Shown: in pieces, positions 8,441 through 16,857 of the stretch
Position numbering within the stretch: position 1 is the first letter of the stretch
Layout of the letters: every line of letters begins with the position of its first letter
Source: Flavobacteriales bacterium
Lineage (GTDB): Bacteria; Bacteroidota; Bacteroidia; Flavobacteriales_D; Crocinitomicaceae
NCBI GenBank assembly: GCA_018883325.1
Contig: VEQH01000001.1
Location: 62,001 to 126,000, forward strand
Reading direction: 5' to 3'
Length of the DNA: 64,000 bases
Position numbers and translations under genes: made by a program
Notes under the pieces: model-generated
Seen by the model: only the letters and a program-made list of their open reading frames with translations
The model's database searches: none
What the model was told of the DNA's origin: nothing

Positions 8441-9919
8441 TTACTCCGCCTTTTCTGCTTCCTTCAATGCAAGAACTTCTTCAGGGGTGTATTTTCGAAT
8501 TTTGATGTTGAAATAACCGTAAATGATAGTTGTAATTGGACTTAAAATATTGAAAAAACAATACATCCAATACGTTCCTGTGGCAACATGAAGTACGCTT
8601 GCTTGTGCGGCACCACAGGTATTCCACGGAAATAAAACAGATGTTACGGTTCCAGAATCCTCCAAGGTTCTACTTAAATTTTCTGGTTTTAACCCTCTGT
8701 CTTTAAATTCTTTCGCAAACATTCTACCCGGAACAACGATTGCCAAATATTGATCGGAAGCAGTTGCATTGAAAAACACACAAGATGCTGCCGTCGTTGC
8801 AATTAAACTTCCCGTTGTTTCCACTTTGCGTATTACAGTTGACGTGATTTTTTTCAATAAGCCAGAAACTTCCATTGCTCCACCAAAACACATTGCACAA
8901 ACTATCAACCAAATTGTATTGAGCATACCCGCCATTCCTCGGGTTGTTAGTAATTTATCAACTGCTTCATTTTTGGTAACAATTGTCGTCTCACCTGACA
9001 TTGCATTAATAATTGCTGAATAAGAAGCTTTTAAATAATCGTTTGAAATTCCTGTAAGTTCCTTTATGATTTGAGGTTGAGCAACAATGGCCGCAATTCC
9101 TCCAACTACCGTCCCAACAAATAAAGCAGGCAAAGCATCCACTTTGAAATAAATTAAAACAAAAACGGAAACAGGAACAAGAAACAAAAATGGAGAAATA
9201 TTGAATTTACTTTCCATCGCTTTCAGTAATTCGTTTACACCAACTGAATTATTATCTGTAGTAAGCGTTAAACCAATCACAGCAAAAATGATTAAAGTAA
9301 TCAATAATGTTGGCGCAGTTGTGAAAGCCATGTACCGAATATGTGTAAATAAATCTGTTCCTGCCATTGCGGGCGCAAGATTCGTTGTATCTGAAAGTGG
9401 TGACATTTTATCGCCAAAATACGCACCCGAAATAATCGCTCCAGCAATCATTCCTTCATTGATTCCCATCACAGAACCAATACCTAAAAGCGCTACTCCA
9501 ACCGTTGCAACGGTACTCCAAGAACTTCCTGTAGCTAACGAAACAATTGCGCTAATAATCACAGCGGCCACCAAAAAATAACTTGGATGCATGATTTTCA
9601 ACCCATAATAAATCATCGTTGGAACAACCCCTGAAATCATCCAAGTGCCACTCAATGCACCGATTACCAGAAGAATCAAAACCGCAGACATCGCAGAATT
9701 GATACTTTTTATCATACCTTTTTGAATGTGCTCCCATGTGTAACCCAAGCGAACACCAACAATAGCTGCACAAACAGCAGCAACAATTAATGCAATTTGA
9801 TTTGGGCCATACGTGGCGTTGTCTTTATAAAGAACCACATTCAAAGCTAGTAAAGCAATCAAAATTAATATTGGAAACATAGCTTCCAAAAAATGAGGTG
9901 CGCGCGTGTCTTTTAGCAT
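8441..9919 (-). CDS. nhaC: Na+/H+ antiporter, NhaC family
   Basis: A 492-residue integral membrane protein with about a dozen hydrophobic segments. Family words are clear: SLATGSSWSTVATVGVALLG, GAIISGAYFGDKMSPLSDTT (the conserved GDKMSPLSDTTNLA signature) and, near the end, GTVTSVLFPWNTCGAAQ. NhaC antiporters expel Na+ in exchange for protons, for pH and sodium homeostasis. The length agrees with the family. The gene appears monocistronic: a promoter box lies 14-21 bases upstream of the start, and the next minus-strand gene is separated by a fold-back element. Some family members exchange malate/lactate instead, so the ion specificity is inferred from the family. Confidence 0.92.
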   Translation of the reverse strand: MLKDTRAPHFLEAMFPILILIALLALNVVLYKDNATYGPNQIALIVAAVCAAIVGVRLGYTWEHIQKGMIKSINSAMSAVLILLVIGALSGTWMISGVVPTMIYYGLKIMHPSYFLVAAVIISAIVSLATGSSWSTVATVGVALLGIGSVMGINEGMIAGAIISGAYFGDKMSPLSDTTNLAPAMAGTDLFTHIRYMAFTTAPTLLITLIIFAVIGLTLTTDNNSVGVNELLKAMESKFNISPFLFLVPVSVFVLIYFKVDALPALFVGTVVGGIAAIVAQPQIIKELTGISNDYLKASYSAIINAMSGETTIVTKNEAVDKLLTTRGMAGMLNTIWLIVCAMCFGGAMEVSGLLKKITSTVIRKVETTGSLIATTAASCVFFNATASDQYLAIVVPGRMFAKEFKDRGLKPENLSRTLEDSGTVTSVLFPWNTCGAAQASVLHVATGTYWMYCFFNILSPITTIIYGYFNIKIRKYTPEEVLALKEAEKAE

Positions 9920-9932
9920 AAATAGATTTTAC

Positions 9933-9940
9933 CAAAAATA
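9933..9940 (-). promoter_or_regulatory. Promoter -7 box for nhaC
   Basis: The minus strand reads TATTTTTG (TAnnTTTG consensus), ending 13 bases before the nhaC ATG. Transcription would start about 6 bases later, giving a very short 5' leader of some 5-10 bases. Confidence 0.5.
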
Positions 9941-9978
9941 AGTAATATACCTTTAGAAAATCAATTCTCTATGACTTT

Positions 9979-10140
9979 GAGCCTGTTTAAAATTTATCTA
10001 ATCTCTTTGTTATGCTTCTTTTTGGTTTCGAATTCGTTGGATTTTTTCGTCAGAACTATTCCATTATGACTGCAAAATCCGCCTTTTCTCACTCAAAAAT
10101 AAACTATAACAAATTCGTTTTATAAAATTTAAACAGGCTC
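9979..10140. mobile_element. Second MITE-like element with terminal inverted repeats
   Basis: A 162-base non-coding element. Its ends are inverted repeats of 19 bases (GAGCCTGTTTAAAATTTAT at the left; the right end read backwards is GAGCCTGTTTAAATTTTAT, two mismatches). Inside, CGAATTCGTT pairs with AACAAATTCG (one mismatch) and GGATTTT with AAAATCC, giving a nested fold-back. There is no coding frame of note. TTT flanks both ends, but in this DNA that is weak evidence for a target duplication. It lies downstream of a T9SS protein gene and upstream of nhaC. The parent insertion sequence is not identified. Confidence 0.6.
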
Positions 10141-10177
10141 TTTATATATTAAACTACTTTTTGTTGAGACTATGATT

Positions 10178-11521
10178 TTATATTTTGTTAATTTTCTTTC
10201 TAATGGAACCTTTATCAGTTGTTAATTCAATAATATACGTTCCAGTTTTTAAGTTGGAAAGGTTCATTTTAAAATGTAAACCAACTTCTATTTCACTTTC
10301 GACTAGTTTACCATCCAATTGAAATAATGAAATTTGAATAATATTTTCAATTGAAGAAATCGTCAATTCATCACTCGTAGGGTTGGGATAAACAGAAAAA
10401 CCATCTTCTTCTAACTGTTCTATTGAAGCCAGTTTTAAAATTGGGGCAGGTAAATAATTATCTGTTGTACCGCCGCCATTTGTAGTTTTTAAAATTTGAT
10501 AAATACCAGTTTCAATATTTCTACTCAAAGCATAACCTACATTTTCATTTGAAAAATCAGCAAACGAAATAAACAAATCCTCTGGGTCATCTATTTCTTG
10601 ATAAAAGAAACTATCTCCATCGTCTCTACTACACAATGAAACACCTCCAATTAGTATTATTTGAGAGCCATTGTAGCAAACTTCTGATGTTGTTCCTACA
10701 TAAGGAAAATGCAACACTTTTTGGTTAGCTAATTCTTGGTCATGTATAGAAAGAATTAAGTAATTATTTGATGGATAACCTTGCTCAGGACCGTCTTGCC
10801 CAGAAATCGTGCGAATAAGTTTTGTGCCATTTACATCAAATCCCGAAATACTTCCTTCACCAAAACAAGTATAATCTTCTTGAATATATGTTTGTTGTTC
10901 AAGATTATAGGTTCCAATATATTGACCCCCTAAATATATACCTGATCCATTATATGGAGTTGTCTGCTCATAATCAGGATAATCAACAGGATTCCATGTT
11001 AAACCTTTATCGTTCGTTTGGTAATTTTGAGTTATACAACATCCTATCTTTTCTCTAATTATTGCTACGCTATCATTAAGGAAGGTTAATGCTTTAGCTC
11101 CCATTCCATTGGAAGTTGAATCAATTAGTCGCTCCGTCCAAGAAATACCCCCATCAATAGTTAAATTTAAATATTTTCTTGTGTAAGGAGTTTGATTCGG
11201 TAAATACACAAGATCATAAGTAACTATGTAAATAAAATTCTCGTTTAAGTATTTTAAAGTGCTTATTCCTCTTTCATTAAAAATTAAAGAATCCCAGTCA
11301 ACTCCTCCGTTTAACGAATATTTGACAAAATTGCTCTCCCCAGAATTTGATGTTAATCTTGAATAAACAGAATAAAATACTTTTTGAGGTGAAGGTGAAA
11401 TTAAATCTTGATAGTTATAGTTGTAATAATCTGTTCTATCCATTGTCCTTATTCGATGCCATTGAGTAAGACTAAAAAAAGAACATTGAATAAATGTTAC
11501 TAACAATAAAAAATATTTCAT
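10178..11521 (-). CDS. Secreted T9SS sorting-domain protein, beta-propeller-like
   Basis: A 447-residue protein beginning with a signal peptide (MKYFLLLVTFIQCSFFSL). The body repeatedly shows the pattern of photosystem-stability/BNR-type propellers: SLNGGVDWDSL, TIDGGISWTERL, TNDKGLTWNPV, TNGGGTT. The last 80 residues are a T9SS type A sorting domain (FSVYPNPTSDELTI, LFQLDGKLV, LKTGTYIIEL, KKINKI). The likely location is the cell surface or medium after T9SS export. The ligand or enzymatic role is unknown; BNR-type repeats occur in many structural proteins and do not imply sialidase activity. Confidence 0.82.
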   Translation of the reverse strand: MKYFLLLVTFIQCSFFSLTQWHRIRTMDRTDYYNYNYQDLISPSPQKVFYSVYSRLTSNSGESNFVKYSLNGGVDWDSLIFNERGISTLKYLNENFIYIVTYDLVYLPNQTPYTRKYLNLTIDGGISWTERLIDSTSNGMGAKALTFLNDSVAIIREKIGCCITQNYQTNDKGLTWNPVDYPDYEQTTPYNGSGIYLGGQYIGTYNLEQQTYIQEDYTCFGEGSISGFDVNGTKLIRTISGQDGPEQGYPSNNYLILSIHDQELANQKVLHFPYVGTTSEVCYNGSQIILIGGVSLCSRDDGDSFFYQEIDDPEDLFISFADFSNENVGYALSRNIETGIYQILKTTNGGGTTDNYLPAPILKLASIEQLEEDGFSVYPNPTSDELTISSIENIIQISLFQLDGKLVESEIEVGLHFKMNLSNLKTGTYIIELTTDKGSIRKKINKI

Positions 11522-11699
11522 AATTAAAGTTTGATGATTTAACGTGGTGATTTCAGTTTACGAGAATTTATCTATGTAATTACTTAACTGAATCACTAAA
11601 ATTAAAACAAATGTTATGATTTTCAAAACATAAGTACTTTTTATTTAAGAACTTTGGAATTGATACTATATTTTTTGAACTCCATTCCTCTTCATCTGT

Positions 11700-11707
11700 T
11701 AACTTTG
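11700..11707 (+). promoter_or_regulatory. Promoter -7 box for uvrA
   Basis: TAACTTTG matches the TAnnTTTG consensus and ends only 5 bases before the uvrA ATG at 11713. A TTTG at 11674-11677 could be a -33 box, though the 22-base spacer is long. Transcription would start at or very near the ATG, suggesting a leaderless mRNA. Confidence 0.5.
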
Positions 11708-11712
11708 TTACG

Positions 11713-14463
11713 ATGAATAATTTTATAGAAATCAAGCGGGCACGTGTCCATAATTTAAAGAATTTAAGTGTCAACATTCCGCACGGGAAATTGGTGGTAA
11801 TCACAGGTGTTTCGGGCTCTGGAAAATCGAGTTTGGCTTTTGATACCGTTTATGCAGAAGGACAAAGACGCTTTATCGAAAGTATGTCTTCTTATGCGCG
11901 TCAGTTTTTAGGAAAACTCAATAAACCCGAAGCTGATTACATCAAAGGAATCGCGCCTTCAATTGCAATTCAACAAAAAGTAATTACAAATAACCCACGT
12001 TCTACGGTTGGAACGACAACCGAAATCTACGATTACTTAAAATTATTATTCGCTCGAATTGGTAAAACCTATTCACCAAAAAGCGGAAAGGAAGTCAAAA
12101 AACATACAAGCACCGACGTAATTAATTATTTAAAATCTTTGCCTGAAAACAGCAAAATCGCTGTGCTATGCCCAATTGATTGTGATTTAAAAAAACTTGA
12201 TATCATTTACAAGCAAGGTTTTACACGTGTTTTTTACGACAATCAATTCTATTTAATCGAAGATTTGAAAGAATTAAATAATTCAAAGGAATTGTATTTA
12301 GTCGTAGATAGAATTAGCACCAATTTTTCGGACGAAGACAATCTTTCACGTGCAACGGATTCTGTTTCTATCGCTTTCACAGAAGGAAAAGGCAATTGTG
12401 GGATTCTTAACGAAAACAACATCGAATGGTTCAACAATCGCTTCGAATTAGATGACATTGAATTTCAAGAACCCAATGTACATTTCTTTGCTTTCAACAA
12501 TCCTTTTGGAGCGTGTAAAACGTGTGAAGGCTACGGAATGGTGCTCGGAATTGACGAAGAACTTGTTTTCCCAAATCGAAATTTGAGTGTTTACGAAGGA
12601 GCAATTGCACCTTGGAAGGGCGATTCAATGGGAGAATATTTGAAAGCTTTAACTTTTAACGCGAAGAAATTCGACTTTCCAATTCATCGACCAATAAAAG
12701 AACTAACGAAAGAACAATTACAACTCCTTTGGACTGGTAATCAATACTTTGAAGGACTAACAAGTTTCTTTAAATTTCTAGAAACTCAAACTTATAAAAT
12801 TCAATACCGCGTGATGTTGTCGCGTTATCGTGGCAAAACTTTTTGTCCTGAATGTCATGGAACACGTTTGAGAGGCGACGCTGCCAATGTGAAAATTAAT
12901 GGATTATCGATTCAAGATGTGGTTTTACTTTCGATTGAAGACGCACATTCGTTTTTCTCAAATTTAGAATTGAATGAATTTGACCGAACAGTTTCAAAAC
13001 GAATTTTACCAGAAATTCAACAGCGACTTGGGTTTTTGAAAGATGTTGGTTTGGGTTATTTAACCTTGAATCGAGCAGCAAATTCACTTTCTGGAGGAGA
13101 ATCTCAACGAATAAATTTAGCAACCTCGCTTGGAAGTAGTTTAGTCGGTTCGGTTTATGTACTTGATGAACCTTCGATTGGTTTACATCCGAAAGATACA
13201 GAACGATTGATTACCGTTTTGCAACGTTTAAAAGCACTCGGAAACACAGTGATTATCGTCGAACACGAAGAAGAAGTGATGAAAGCGGCTGATGAAATAA
13301 TTGACATCGGACCAAAAGCTGGCGTTTTTGGCGGTGAAGTCGTTTTTCAAGGAGATTTCACACAATTGAAAGATGCAAAAAACAGTTTAACAGCTGAATA
13401 TTTGACAGAAAAGAGAGTGATTCCTGTTCCTACAAAACGTAGAAAATCAAACAATAAAATCACAATTGAAGGCGCTCGACAACACAATTTGAAAAACATA
13501 AACGTTTCGATTCCGCTGAATAGTTTAGTTTGTATCACTGGTGTTTCTGGTTCTGGAAAATCAACTTTAATCCGCTCTATTTTATATCCTGCAGTTCGGA
13601 AAGAATTGGGATTGAGTAGTGATTTGGTTGGGAAAATGGATGGAATTAGTGGCGATTTAAAACAAATCAAAAACGTTGAATTCATCGATCAAAATCCAAT
13701 AGGAAAATCGTCGCGAAGTAATCCAATTACCTACGTCAAAGCTTTTGATGACGTTCGAGAACTCTATTCACGTCAACCAATCGCAAAAGCTCGAGGCTAC
13801 AAACCTGGATTTTTCAGTTTCAATGTCGAAGGTGGACGTTGTGAAATGTGTGAAGGTGAAGGAACGATAACAGTTGGAATGCAATTCATGGCAGACGTTC
13901 ATTTGAATTGTGATGCTTGTAAAGGAAAACGTTATAAATCAGAAACTTTAGAAGTTGAATATCGAGGAAAAACGATTTACGATTTATTAGAAACAAGTTT
14001 GGAAGATGCTTTGCAATTTTTCAAAGAAGGAAAAGACAAATTAGATCAAAAAATAGTCGATAAAATCCAACCACTTGTGGATGTTGGTTTAGGTTATTTG
14101 AAAGTGGGGCAATCTTCGAGTACAATGTCAGGTGGAGAAGCGCAACGCATCAAGTTAGCATCGTTTTTATCTAAAGGAACCAATGCTCCGTCTACGCTTT
14201 TCATCTTTGACGAACCAACAACGGGCTTGCATTTTTATGACATTGAAAAATTACTGATTGCCTTTAATGCGTTGATCGACCAAGGTCATTCAGTTGTTGT
14301 GATTGAGCACAATACCGAAGTAATCAAGTGTGCCGATTATATTATTGATATAGGTCCTGTAGGTGGAGAGAATGGTGGAAATATCCAGTTTGAAGGAAAT
14401 CCTGAAGAGCTTGTGAAACTTGGAGAGAATGCTACGGCAAGGTTTTTAAGAGAAAAACTTTGA
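11713..14463 (+). CDS. uvrA: Excinuclease ABC subunit A (UvrA)
   Basis: A 916-residue tandem ABC ATPase that recognises DNA damage in nucleotide excision repair with UvrB. The first half has Walker A GVSGSGKS (32-39), the UvrA insertion words (SSYARQFLG, IEGxAP-like [21 protein letters not shown]), signature [12 protein letters not shown] and [12 protein letters not shown]. The second half has [11 protein letters not shown], the complete zinc finger ([12 protein letters not shown] ... CDACKGKRY), signature [12 protein letters not shown] and [12 protein letters not shown]. Oddity: the first zinc module keeps ACKTCEGYG, but the preceding cysteine pair of Escherichia coli UvrA is replaced by FELDDIEF, so this site probably cannot bind zinc. 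No uvrB or uvrC is nearby. The ATG at 11713 begins the conserved [13 protein letters not shown] block, so the start is well supported. Confidence 0.96.
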   Translation: MNNFIEIKRARVHNLKNLSVNIPHGKLVVITGVSGSGKSSLAFDTVYAEGQRRFIESMSSYARQFLGKLNKPEADYIKGIAPSIAIQQKVITNNPRSTVGTTTEIYDYLKLLFARIGKTYSPKSGKEVKKHTSTDVINYLKSLPENSKIAVLCPIDCDLKKLDIIYKQGFTRVFYDNQFYLIEDLKELNNSKELYLVVDRISTNFSDEDNLSRATDSVSIAFTEGKGNCGILNENNIEWFNNRFELDDIEFQEPNVHFFAFNNPFGACKTCEGYGMVLGIDEELVFPNRNLSVYEGAIAPWKGDSMGEYLKALTFNAKKFDFPIHRPIKELTKEQLQLLWTGNQYFEGLTSFFKFLETQTYKIQYRVMLSRYRGKTFCPECHGTRLRGDAANVKINGLSIQDVVLLSIEDAHSFFSNLELNEFDRTVSKRILPEIQQRLGFLKDVGLGYLTLNRAANSLSGGESQRINLATSLGSSLVGSVYVLDEPSIGLHPKDTERLITVLQRLKALGNTVIIVEHEEEVMKAADEIIDIGPKAGVFGGEVVFQGDFTQLKDAKNSLTAEYLTEKRVIPVPTKRRKSNNKITIEGARQHNLKNINVSIPLNSLVCITGVSGSGKSTLIRSILYPAVRKELGLSSDLVGKMDGISGDLKQIKNVEFIDQNPIGKSSRSNPITYVKAFDDVRELYSRQPIAKARGYKPGFFSFNVEGGRCEMCEGEGTITVGMQFMADVHLNCDACKGKRYKSETLEVEYRGKTIYDLLETSLEDALQFFKEGKDKLDQKIVDKIQPLVDVGLGYLKVGQSSSTMSGGEAQRIKLASFLSKGTNAPSTLFIFDEPTTGLHFYDIEKLLIAFNALIDQGHSVVVIEHNTEVIKCADYIIDIGPVGGENGGNIQFEGNPEELVKLGENATARFLREKL

Positions 14464-14470
14464 TTTTGAC

Positions 14471-14572
14471 CTAAGGAACTGTCAACAACAATAAATTAAC
14501 GAAAGAAATTAATAAAGAAATAATAGCAACTGTAAGCGCTATCGTACTTCTCTTACTGTGTTCTCTGCTCAT
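14471..14572 (-). CDS. Putative 33-residue single-pass membrane protein
   Basis: A small frame with a polar, basic N-terminus (MSREHSKRST) followed by a continuous hydrophobic stretch of about 22 residues (residues 11-32, IALTVAIISLLISFVNLLLL and on), ending at TAG. That is the layout of a single-pass inner-membrane small protein. Support beyond the frame: on the same strand a TAnnTTTG box (TACTTTTG, 14614-14621) lies 41 bases upstream. It ends 7 bases past the uvrA stop on the opposite strand. I do not recognise a family. It could also be a chance frame in an untranslated transcript, so confidence is moderate. Confidence 0.45.
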   Translation of the reverse strand: MSREHSKRSTIALTVAIISLLISFVNLLLLTVP

Positions 14573-14613
14573 GGTTTAAATTATTTGTAGTAGTGATTTA
14601 TTTTAATAGGCGA

Positions 14614-14621
14614 CAAAAGTA
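14614..14621 (-). promoter_or_regulatory. Promoter -7 box ahead of the small membrane-protein frame
   Basis: The minus strand reads TACTTTTG, a full match to TAnnTTTG, with a predicted start about 35 bases upstream of the small ATG at 14572. The remaining bases of the 14573-14766 gap are AT-rich and show nothing else. Confidence 0.45.
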
Positions 14622-14766
14622 CATAAAGGATTAATACATAAATAGTATTTGATTGTATTTTTTTTTAATTCTGAACGAAAAAAAAGGGAAATTCCTTAAA
14701 ATTCAAATTAAAATCAATTAACTATTAATCAATAAGTTAATGACTAGATTGTTTTCTAAAAAACTT

Positions 14767-15384
14767 TTACAATTTTAAAAGAATATTCAAGCTGTCAACC
14801 ACCATTTGGATTCCCAATGAAAGCACGATAAAACCCATAATTTTTGACATGGAACGAATTCCAGCTTGTCCAAGGTATTTTAAGATTTTTGGAGCAAGAT
14901 AGAAAATAAAGAAAATCACTAAACTCACAACCAAAATTGCAAGAACGGAAATTGTTTTTTCAAGAAAAGTGTCTGTCGTGAGTGATAAATTGATTAACAA
15001 AGAAATGGAACCTGGACCAGCTAAAAGTGGCATTGCTAGAGGACTAAACGAAATATCTTCCTTCACCAAAGATTCTTCTCTCACTTCACCTTGAATATCA
15101 TTTTTGTGTTGTGAATTCAATAACAAAAAGCCTGAGCGCGAAATAATAATTCCACCTGCTAATTTCAAGGCGTGAATTGAAATACCAAAAAACTCAAGAA
15201 TAAAATTTCCGATAAAGAAAGAAACAACGCAAATTATAAAAATATAAACAGCTGTTTTTCGGATGGTTACTCGCAAATGCCCTGGAGAATATCCTGATGT
15301 TAATGAAATAAAAACAGGAATTGCACTCAATGGATTTATCAATGAGAAAAGTGAAATACAACTTGTTATAAATAGGGTTAGCAT
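14767..15384 (-). CDS. MarC family integral membrane protein
   Basis: A 205-residue protein with six hydrophobic segments. MarC/UPF0056 family words are clear: LINPLSAIPVFISLT near the start, LKLAGGIIISRSGFLLL, and SPLAMPLLAGPGSISLLI in the middle (the conserved PLA.P...GPG motif). The frame extends one codon upstream to a TTG, but the ATG at 15384 is the natural start. The function of MarC proteins is not established; they were once linked to multiple antibiotic resistance, but that link has been withdrawn. The gene stands alone between uvrA and the divergent spt-like gene. Confidence 0.88.
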   Translation of the reverse strand: MLTLFITSCISLFSLINPLSAIPVFISLTSGYSPGHLRVTIRKTAVYIFIICVVSFFIGNFILEFFGISIHALKLAGGIIISRSGFLLLNSQHKNDIQGEVREESLVKEDISFSPLAMPLLAGPGSISLLINLSLTTDTFLEKTISVLAILVVSLVIFFIFYLAPKILKYLGQAGIRSMSKIMGFIVLSLGIQMVVDSLNILLKL

Positions 15385-15501
15385 CAATTCCTTTTTCGTT
15401 GAATTAAACTCAACGTATTTGTTTGCAAAAATACAATTTTAATGCTCATATTCTGGTTAATAAAAAAATAATAAAGAAAAGTTCACAATTAGAATATACT
15501 T

Positions 15502-15509
15502 TACTTTTG
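15502..15509 (+). promoter_or_regulatory. Promoter -7 box for the spt-like gene
   Basis: TACTTTTG (TAnnTTTG consensus) ends 22 bases before the ATG at 15532. No exact TTTG -33 box is present at the usual distance. Confidence 0.55.
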
Positions 15510-15531
15510 CAGTATAATTCACTTACAGAAT

Positions 15532-16776
15532 ATGGCAGATATTTTCGAAAAAATCAAAGCGAACAGAGGACCAATAGGTCAACACGCGAAAGAATCACAT
15601 GGATATTTTACCTTTCCAAAATTGGAAGGTGATATTGGACCTCACATGTTATTTAGAGGTAAAAAGAAATTAAATTGGTCTTTGAATAACTATTTAGGGT
15701 TGGCAAATCACCCTGAAGTTCGAAAAGCAGATGCAGATGCTGCTGCTGAATTTGGTTTTGCTGCGCCAATGGGTGCGCGAATGATGAGTGGAAACTCAAA
15801 TTACCACGAACAATTAGAAGCTGAGTTATCCGCTTTTGTTGAAAAAGAAGATACTATTTTGTGTAATTTCGGTTACCAAGCTATGGTTTCTGCAATCGAT
15901 TGTTTAGTGGATCGTCACGACGTGATTGTTTACGATGCTGAATCACATGCTTGTATTTTGGACGGTGTTCGCTTACACATGGGTAAAAGATTCGTTTTCA
16001 AACACAATGACGTTCAAGATTGTGAGAAACAATTGCAACGTGCAACTAAATTAGCAGAAGAAACTGGTGGTGCGATTTTAGTGATTACTGAAGGAGTTTT
16101 CGGTATGCGTGGCGACCAAGGAAAACTTAAGGAAATAGTTGAATTAAAGAAAAAATTCAATTTCCGTTTATTCGTTGACGACGCTCACGGAATTGGTACT
16201 TTAGGTGCTAAAGGTGGTGGTACAGGTCAAGAGCAAGGCGTTCAAGATCAAATTGATATTTATTTCGGAACATTCGCAAAATCATTTGCTTTGATCGGTG
16301 GATTTATTTCAAGTGACGAGCAAGTGGTGGAATATTTACGTTATAACATGCGTTCTCAAATTTTCGCTAAAGCTTTACCTCTTCCATTGGTGAAAGGTGC
16401 TTTGAAACGTTTGGAATTGATGCGCAATCACCCAGAATTAAAAGAAAATCTTTGGAAAATTACCAATGCTCTTCAATCAGGATTGAAAAATGCAGGATTT
16501 GAAATTGGTGTTACAGATTCATGCGTAACTCCTGTTTATTTGAACGGTTCGATTCCAGAATCAACTAATTTAATTTACGATTTAAGAGAGAATTACAATG
16601 TATTCTGCTCGATGGTTGTTTACCCAGTTGTTCCTAAAGGAATGATTATTTTGAGAATTATCCCAACTGCTGTTCACACTTTAGAGGATGTTGAATATAC
16701 AATTGATTGCTTCTCTAAAATTGTTGGTAAATTGAAAGCAGGAGAATATATGTCAGATAAAATTGCTGCAACCTAG
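15532..16776 (+). CDS. Alpha-oxoamine synthase, serine palmitoyltransferase-like
   Basis: A 414-residue PLP enzyme of the KBL/BioF/SPT fold. Landmarks: LNWSLNNYLGLANHPEV near residue 45, GARMMSGNSNYHEQLE, a glycine-poor substrate lid, FVDDAHGIGTLGAKGGG (the Asp and His contact PLP), and TFAKSFALIGGF with the Schiff-base lysine. These enzymes condense an amino acid with an acyl-CoA and release CO2. In Bacteroidota the close relatives make the sphingoid base 3-ketosphinganine from serine and palmitoyl-CoA, or act on cysteate in sulfonolipid synthesis. Choosing between these, or glycine C-acetyltransferase, needs phylogeny. It is monocistronic, with its own promoter box and a shared terminator. 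Confidence 0.8.
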   Translation: MADIFEKIKANRGPIGQHAKESHGYFTFPKLEGDIGPHMLFRGKKKLNWSLNNYLGLANHPEVRKADADAAAEFGFAAPMGARMMSGNSNYHEQLEAELSAFVEKEDTILCNFGYQAMVSAIDCLVDRHDVIVYDAESHACILDGVRLHMGKRFVFKHNDVQDCEKQLQRATKLAEETGGAILVITEGVFGMRGDQGKLKEIVELKKKFNFRLFVDDAHGIGTLGAKGGGTGQEQGVQDQIDIYFGTFAKSFALIGGFISSDEQVVEYLRYNMRSQIFAKALPLPLVKGALKRLELMRNHPELKENLWKITNALQSGLKNAGFEIGVTDSCVTPVYLNGSIPESTNLIYDLRENYNVFCSMVVYPVVPKGMIILRIIPTAVHTLEDVEYTIDCFSKIVGKLKAGEYMSDKIAAT

Positions 16777-16795
16777 TCAGTATCAACATTAAACT

Positions 16796-16827
16796 AAAAA
16801 GAGGTTCAGAAATGAACCTCTTTTTTT
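16796..16827. terminator. Bidirectional terminator between spt-like gene and icmF
   Basis: GAGGTTCA, a four-base loop and TGAACCTC form a perfect 8-pair hairpin bounded by A5 on one side and T7 on the other. It can therefore end both converging transcripts. Confidence 0.88.
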
Positions 16828-16857
16828 ATACTATAAATTAAGAATTTTACAATTGAA

